A stretch of 11,948 nucleotides of DNA from Roseiarcus sp. (GTDB lineage Bacteria > Pseudomonadota > Alphaproteobacteria > Rhizobiales > Beijerinckiaceae). This document shows positions 8,439 through 11,948 of this stretch, piece after piece. How positions within the stretch are numbered: the first letter of the stretch is position 1; the number at the start of each line of letters is the position of its first letter. The notes beneath the pieces were generated by a model that was not told where the DNA came from, did not search any database, and was given only the letters and a program-made list of their open reading frames with translations. Location of the stretch: NCBI GenBank assembly GCA_030153205.1, contig JASLHV010000073.1:1-11948 (forward strand). The letters run 5' to 3'. Made by a program: the position numbers and the translations under genes.

Positions 8439-8778
8439 GCGACGGCGGTCCTTTTCGTCCTGACGAGCGCGCGTCGCGCTTCAACTTTCTGTGATTTGCC
8501 GCGCTCATATAGTGCGTACGACGTGAGATCGACAAGGGCCTTGGTCATTGATTTAACACCGATGAACCCGATCATTTTGGTAGTAATATTCGCCGCGACC
8601 AAGTGCTATCGACTAAGGACGATCGAACAAGGCGCGAAGTGACAGCCGATCGGAAATATTTCGACTCGCCTATGCGCGCCGCACAGACCGACCCCGCGAA
8701 TCTTATCTCTGCGCTTGATTGACCGGCGCCGCGGGAGCCCTCAAACTTTCCTTCCCACCCAAAAGGATCGACACAACA
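8439..8778. other. Intergenic region between efflux operon and SDR gene
   Basis: These 340 bases separate divergent genes and should hold both promoters, but no convincing -35/-10 pair or known operator is visible. TAATAT at 8584-8589 is a possible plus-strand -10 box without a good -35. GAAATATTTC (8653-8662) is a perfect 10-base palindrome that could be a regulator site for the SDR gene. On the minus strand a frame from the ATG at 8575 (or 8548) runs to a TGA at 8435-8437 that overlaps the adaptor ATG. It would encode 46 or 37 residues ending VRTKRTAVA. It has no good ribosome binding site and only a weak third-position G/C bias, so I do not call it a gene. Confidence 0.5.
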
Positions 8779-9573
8779 ATGGCCTCGACCGCCCCGACAA
8801 ATGCGCGCCTCGCTATTCCCGACCTTGCCGGCAAGGTTGTCTTAATTACCGGCGCCTCGACGGGCATTGGCGCGGCCGTGGCGCGCGCCTTCGGCGCGCA
8901 AGGCGCGCGCGTGGCAATCCACTATCATTCGAGCAAGAATGAGGCCGAGGCGGTCGCTCGCGATCTCGGCGGCGAAGGTCCGAATGTGCTGCTCGTCAAA
9001 GGCGACAGCGTCGATCCGATACAATGCGCGACGGTGGTCGAAAAGACCGCCGCGCATTTCGGACGTATCGACGGCTTGATCAACAACGCTGGATTGATGC
9101 TCGGCCGCGTCAATTCTCTCGAGGCGACAGACGAACATTTTTCGAGCGTGCTCGACCTTAACGCCCGCTCGGTCTGGGCGACGACGAAAGCCGCAGCGCC
9201 CTGGCTGAGCAAACAAGGCGGCTTCGTCATCAACACGACGTCGATCGCCGCGCGTAACGGCGGGGCTGGCGGGGCCATGCTCTATGCCGCAGCCAAGGGC
9301 TTCGTTTCGACCTTGACCCATGGTCACGCCAAGGAGCTGATCGGCAAGGGCGTCAGGGTCAATGGCGTCGCGCCTGGCGTGATCACGACGCCGTTCCACG
9401 AGCGCTACTCGACGGCCGAACAATTGGAGACGATTCGTCTCGGCATTCCCGCGCAGCGGCTAGGAACCGCCGAGGATTGCGTCGGCGCCTATCTCTTCCT
9501 CGCGTCAGACGCGCTCAGCGGCTACATCGTCGGCCAGATCATCGAGGTCAATGGCGGCCAGTTGATGCCTTAG
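8779..9573 (+). CDS. Short-chain dehydrogenase/reductase (SDR family)
   Basis: This is a classical cytoplasmic SDR oxidoreductase of 264 aa that uses NAD(H) or NADP(H). Motifs: cofactor glycine motif TGASTGIG at 24-31, NNAG at 102-105, Asn128 in LDLNAR, catalytic Ser155 in INTTSIAA, Tyr169 and Lys173 in LYAAAKG, and the NGVAPGVITTPF segment at 195-206. The catalytic tetrad Asn-Ser-Tyr-Lys is therefore complete. The sequence after the second beta strand (HYHSSKNEA) has no acidic residue at the place that favours NAD, which suggests NADP preference. It resembles 3-oxoacyl-ACP reductase and glucose dehydrogenase-like SDRs, but substrate cannot be assigned. I start at the ATG at 8779, preceded by AAAAGGATCG about 10 bases upstream; the frame is open to a TTG at 8719, but the extra 20 residues lie before the usual SDR start. 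It stands alone. Confidence 0.93.
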   Translation: MASTAPTNARLAIPDLAGKVVLITGASTGIGAAVARAFGAQGARVAIHYHSSKNEAEAVARDLGGEGPNVLLVKGDSVDPIQCATVVEKTAAHFGRIDGLINNAGLMLGRVNSLEATDEHFSSVLDLNARSVWATTKAAAPWLSKQGGFVINTTSIAARNGGAGGAMLYAAAKGFVSTLTHGHAKELIGKGVRVNGVAPGVITTPFHERYSTAEQLETIRLGIPAQRLGTAEDCVGAYLFLASDALSGYIVGQIIEVNGGQLMP

Positions 9574-9984
9574 CGCTGCGGCTGCCAGATAGATCGTGAA
9601 ACCCTTGGCTTTCCGCGCCAAGTCCCAACACGACGCGCTCATCGGGCCGTGGAACCCAGCGCGTGCGCAAGAAGTACGGACAGCGCATGCGCCTCGCCGA
9701 AAAGGTAGGTAAGAGCGCCATGCGCCACGGCGACGCCCAATGAAATCGTGTTGGGCGTGAAGACGATCTCGACGATCGCATCTCTGATCGCATCAAATAC
9801 GGCATCACAAACTCTCAAACGCTGGTTCTTTGAGGGGACAGAAGATTACACATTGTGCTTTCGTTAAAGCGAATCGCTGAATCGCGGCATGCGCGCGAGA
9901 CTGCGCTATGCAGCCATAATAGAAACGCCGCCCTGCGGCGGCGTTCTCTTGCTTAGGCTAAGGGCTGGCGCGCGTCCTGAGACG
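9574..9984. other. Gene-poor region between SDR gene and sciP
   Basis: No convincing gene lies in these 411 bases apart from the terminator noted separately. The best minus-strand frame runs from a TTG at 9818 to TGA at 9639-9641 (59 codons). Its central part, including VEIVFTPNTISLGVAVAHGA, shows a third-position G/C bias like that of real genes here, but it has no ATG, no good ribosome binding site and no family I know. It may be a remnant. A 6-base inverted repeat (CTTGGC ... GCCAAG, 9604-9622) lacks a T-run and is not a clear terminator for the SDR gene. Two GAATC sites (9871-9875 and 9879-9883) match the GANTC sequence methylated by CcrM in Alphaproteobacteria. Confidence 0.5.
9924..9945 (-). 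terminator. Intrinsic terminator downstream of sciP
   Basis: A perfect 9-bp inverted repeat, AACGCCGCC with a 4-base loop and GGCGGCGTT, lies 39 bases past the sciP stop. On the minus strand the stem is followed by TTTCTATTAT if the last stem bases are counted, an imperfect U-tract, which fits termination of sciP. The plus-strand tail (CTCTTGCTT) is weaker, so any effect in that direction would be minor. Confidence 0.75.
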
Positions 9985-10260
9985 CTATTGCCGATATTGC
10001 TGGATGCGCGTCGTGCGCAGGCCGGCGAGACCATGTTGGTCGATCGACATCTGCCAGCTCAAAAATTCGTCGACTGTCAATGTATAACGGCTGCAAGCGT
10101 CTTCGAGAGACAGCAAGCCACCTCGCACGGCGGCGACGACTTCGGCCTTGCGGCGAATGACCCAACGCTTGGTGGAGGGCGGCGGCAAATCAGCGATCGT
10201 CAGCGGACTGCCATCAGGCCCGATGACGTATTTCACCCGCGGGCGAAGCGCTTCACTCAT
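9985..10260 (-). CDS. sciP: SciP, CtrA inhibitor (DUF1153)
   Basis: This is SciP, a small cell-cycle transcription regulator of Alphaproteobacteria (91 aa, full length). In Caulobacter it accumulates in G1 cells, binds CtrA at promoters and blocks recruitment of RNA polymerase, so that CtrA-activated genes are kept off. The product carries the near-invariant family blocks: YVIGPDGSPLTIADLPPP (11-28), TKRWVIRRKAEVVAAVRGGL (30-49), SLEDACSRYTLTVDEFLSWQ (51-70), which forms a helix-turn-helix-like fold, and the C-terminal HGLAGLRTTRIQQYR (76-90). The start at 10260 has GAGAG at about 5-base spacing. It is monocistronic, with a terminator at 9924-9945 and a CtrA box 56-70 bases upstream, as expected for a gene activated by CtrA that feeds back on it. 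The antisense frame on the plus strand is a shadow. Confidence 0.97.
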   Translation of the reverse strand: MSEALRPRVKYVIGPDGSPLTIADLPPPSTKRWVIRRKAEVVAAVRGGLLSLEDACSRYTLTVDEFLSWQMSIDQHGLAGLRTTRIQQYRQ

Positions 10261-10583
10261 TTTACTCTCACTAACCAGGCACGGGACCTATTGCCGGTAA
10301 TGTAAACGCGCTGATTTAAGATTTGGCTAAACGGGAAGGATCGATTTCCACTCAAAAATGTCTCAAAACGTGCTGAAATATTGAAGGTTTCTTACCAAGC
10401 CTTTGAATTGTCGCCGCCGCGCGGCCGAAATCTATGCAAGATGACGCCTACGGGCTCGGCGGTTCCTGGCGAGAATGATACCGGCGCGATCGGTCTCATC
10501 CGGGCCTTTATTCCTTGCAATGAAGCGGGAAATGTCCATTTTGGCGACCGAAGCCCGCATGGGTCGGGCGCTTTTAATCGATC
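10261..10583. other. Divergent intergenic region between sciP and mnmA
   Basis: These 323 bases hold the sciP promoter, with the CtrA box noted separately, and presumably the mnmA promoter, for which I see no clear boxes. On the plus strand a frame opens at the TTG at 10381 (first ATG at 10441) and ends in TGA at 10585-10587, overlapping the mnmA ATG by ATGA. It has 68 codons, or 48 from the ATG. Its product starts MTPTGSAVPGENDTG, has no recognisable family and no good ribosome binding site. I regard it as probably not a gene. Confidence 0.5.
10316..10330 (-). promoter_or_regulatory. CtrA box upstream of sciP
   Basis: Read on the minus strand this is TTAG-N7-TTAA, seven of eight bases of the CtrA consensus TTAA-N7-TTAA. 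It lies 56-70 bases before the sciP start, a position that could overlap the -35 region, where CtrA usually activates. In Caulobacter sciP is a CtrA-activated gene, so the site fits known biology. A good -10 at standard spacing is not obvious. Confidence 0.65.
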
Positions 10584-11744
10584 ATGACCGCCGCACTCAC
10601 GCTAGAAGCCGCCGCCAAGGGGGCGCCGCTGAACAGCCTCGGCCTCGCCAAAAGGCCTGAGGAGACGCGCGTCGTCGTCGCGATGTCGGGCGGCGTCGAT
10701 TCGTCGGTTGTCGCAGCCCTGCTCGCCGGCGAAGGCTATGACGTCATCGGCGTCACCTTGCAGCTCTACGATCACGGCGCAGCGATCCACCGCAAGGGCG
10801 CCTGCTGCGCCGGCCAGGACATTCACGACGCCCGCGATGTCGCGGCGCGGCTTGGCGTGCCCCATTACGTGCTCGATTACGAAGCGCGGTTCCGCGAGAA
10901 GGTGATCGAGCCTTTCGCGGCGAGCTATATGGCCGGCGAGACGCCGATCCCTTGCGTCGCCTGCAACCAGAAGATCAAGTTCGCCGATCTTTTCGAGACC
11001 GCCAAGGATCTCGGCGCCGATATTCTGGCGACCGGCCATTATGTCGTCTCCAAGCCCGACGGGGCCGGCGGCCGCGCCCTGCACCGCGCCGTCGATCCCG
11101 ACCGCGACCAGAGCTATTTCCTGTTCGCCACGACGCGCGAGCAGCTCGTCATGCTGCGCTTTCCGCTCGGCGGCATGCCCAAGGCGCGGGTGCGCGAACT
11201 TGCCCGCGCTCAGGGCTTGATTGTCGCCGACAAGGCGGACAGCCAGGACATTTGCTTCGTGCCGGCAGGCCATTACAGCAGAATGATCGAGAAGCTGCGG
11301 CCGGAAGCCGCGGCGCCGGGCGAGATCGTGCATATCGACGGCCGCGTTCTCGGACGCCATGCCGGCATTATACATTATACGATCGGCCAGCGCCGCGGCC
11401 TTGGCGTCGCCGCCGGCGAGCCGCTCTATGTGGTGGCGCTCGACGCGGCCAAGGCCCGCGTCGTCGTCGGCCCGCGCGAGGCGCTGGCGACCGGTCGCAT
11501 CAGGCTGCGCGACATCAACTGGCTCGGCGACGGCGCCCTTGCCGATCTGCCCGCCGAAGGGCTGGAGATCGCCGTGCGGGTCCGCTCGACCCGCGAGCCT
11601 GCCCCGGCGCGGCTCATGCCGAGCGGCGAGGTCGAGATGTTCGACCCCGAGACGGGCGTCTCCCCCGGCCAGGCCTGTGTGTTCTACGCTTCGCGCGATC
11701 CGCAGGCGCGGGTGCTTGGCGGCGGGTTTATTCGGGCGGCGTAA
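10584..11744 (+). CDS. mnmA: tRNA-specific 2-thiouridylase MnmA
   Basis: MnmA activates uridine 34 of tRNA(Lys), tRNA(Glu) and tRNA(Gln) with ATP and transfers sulfur to it, forming the 2-thio group of the wobble base (cytoplasm). The product (386 aa) has the PP-loop SGGVDSS at 35-41, the nucleophilic cysteine Cys127 in CNQKIKF (Cys102 in E. coli), the acceptor loop ATGHYV at 149-154, DQSYFLF at 175-181, and the second catalytic cysteine Cys224 in DSQDICFVP (Cys199 in E. coli). The central tRNA-binding and C-terminal beta-barrel parts are present to the end. A Cys-Cys-containing insert, HRKGACCAGQDI (69-80), is common in alphaproteobacterial MnmA. The N-terminus is about 15 residues longer than homologues I recall, which begin near LNSL (residue 16). 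The last 17 bases overlap the convergent methyltransferase gene. Confidence 0.97.
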   Translation: MTAALTLEAAAKGAPLNSLGLAKRPEETRVVVAMSGGVDSSVVAALLAGEGYDVIGVTLQLYDHGAAIHRKGACCAGQDIHDARDVAARLGVPHYVLDYEARFREKVIEPFAASYMAGETPIPCVACNQKIKFADLFETAKDLGADILATGHYVVSKPDGAGGRALHRAVDPDRDQSYFLFATTREQLVMLRFPLGGMPKARVRELARAQGLIVADKADSQDICFVPAGHYSRMIEKLRPEAAAPGEIVHIDGRVLGRHAGIIHYTIGQRRGLGVAAGEPLYVVALDAAKARVVVGPREALATGRIRLRDINWLGDGALADLPAEGLEIAVRVRSTREPAPARLMPSGEVEMFDPETGVSPGQACVFYASRDPQARVLGGGFIRAA

Positions 11745-11948
11745 AAGCCGCCGCGAATACCCAGGCCCTGGCCTCGACGACCTCGTGGCCGACGGACTGC
11801 GGAAAGAACGGCGCTAAAGTTTTCAGAAGCTCGGCCCGAAAAGCTTCGACACGCTCCCCCAAAACCGCCGGCGAACTGGTCGACCGGGTCAGCGCCCTTT
11901 CGAACAAAGCGTCCGGCGTAATCTCCTGGCTATGGCTGACCTTGATCT
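11728..11948 (-). CDS. Probable class I SAM-dependent methyltransferase (C-terminal part, 5' end outside window)
   Basis: The last 73 codons of a minus-strand gene run in from the right edge and end at TAA 11728-11730. The visible sequence includes ITPDALFERALTRS, a helix rich in Arg, Glu and Leu (ERVEAFRAELLKTLAPFF), then VVEARAWVFAAAFTPPE at the end. This resembles the last part of class I methyltransferases of the Methyltransf_11 type, where a specificity helix and LLxxLxxFF-like helix precede a final beta strand. The SAM-binding motifs would lie outside the window, so the call is tentative and the substrate unknown. Third-position G/C bias supports coding. It converges on mnmA and overlaps it by 17 bases. 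Confidence 0.5.
   Translation of the reverse strand, partial: IKVSHSQEITPDALFERALTRSTSSPAVLGERVEAFRAELLKTLAPFFPQSVGHEVVEARAWVFAAAFTPPE

Noticed and set aside
8719..8778. Upstream TTG start of the SDR gene (20 more residues)
   Set aside because: The ATG at 8779 has a ribosome binding site and gives the normal SDR length; the extra residues show no conserved pattern.
9835..9860. GGGGACAGAAGATTACAC read as a possible insertion-sequence end
   Set aside because: No matching inverted end, target duplication or transposase fragment could be found nearby.
9889..10305. 138-codon plus-strand frame over sciP
   Set aside because: SciP on the minus strand is unmistakable, and the antisense product has no recognisable features.

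Overview
The window looks like ordinary chromosome of a GC-rich alphaproteobacterium, most likely of the Hyphomicrobiales. The strongest marker is a complete sciP gene (DUF1153). This cell-cycle regulator is known only from Alphaproteobacteria, and here it has a near-consensus CtrA box upstream. The beta-ketoadipate dioxygenase genes, the MnmA type and the strong third-position G/C bias agree. A genus cannot be named from the sequence alone.

Layout from left to right. (1) Minus strand, 1-1059: pcaH and the start of pcaG, the two subunits of protocatechuate 3,4-dioxygenase, in pcaH-pcaG order with a one-base TGATG overlap. A 29-codon reading frame with a good ribosome binding site lies just upstream. 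(2) 1273-1605, minus: a small exported PAAR-like repeat protein, divergent from (3) 1662-2912, plus: an HI0933/BaiN-like flavoprotein of the PP_4765 type. (4) 2893-3903, minus: a type II toxin-antitoxin pair, a PIN-domain VapC/FitB-like toxin preceded by a Phd-type antitoxin with an unusual N-terminal extension of about 110 residues. A perfect 9-bp inverted repeat upstream is a good candidate operator. (5) 3984-8438, minus: a two-gene RND efflux cassette, periplasmic adaptor then inner-membrane pump, with no outer-membrane channel or regulator beside it. (6) 8779-9573, plus: an NAD(P)-dependent short-chain dehydrogenase. (7) 9985-10260, minus: sciP, followed by a clear intrinsic terminator. 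(8) 10584-11744, plus: mnmA, tRNA 2-thiouridylase, converging on (9) 11728 to the window end, minus: the C-terminal part of a probable SAM-dependent methyltransferase.

The genes do not form one pathway. There are four functional groups: aromatic ring cleavage (pcaHG), export or stress functions (RND pump, exported PAAR-like protein), a toxin-antitoxin module between them, and housekeeping or cell-cycle genes on the right (sciP, mnmA). Packing is tight. Convergent neighbours overlap by 20 bases (flavoprotein and toxin) and 17 bases (mnmA and methyltransferase).

I found no RNA genes, CRISPR array, intact insertion sequence, phage gene or recognisable defence island. The most distinctive observations are the secreted PAAR-like protein without any histidine, the extended Phd antitoxin, the triple-membrane-segment N-terminus of the efflux adaptor, and the CtrA box at sciP.
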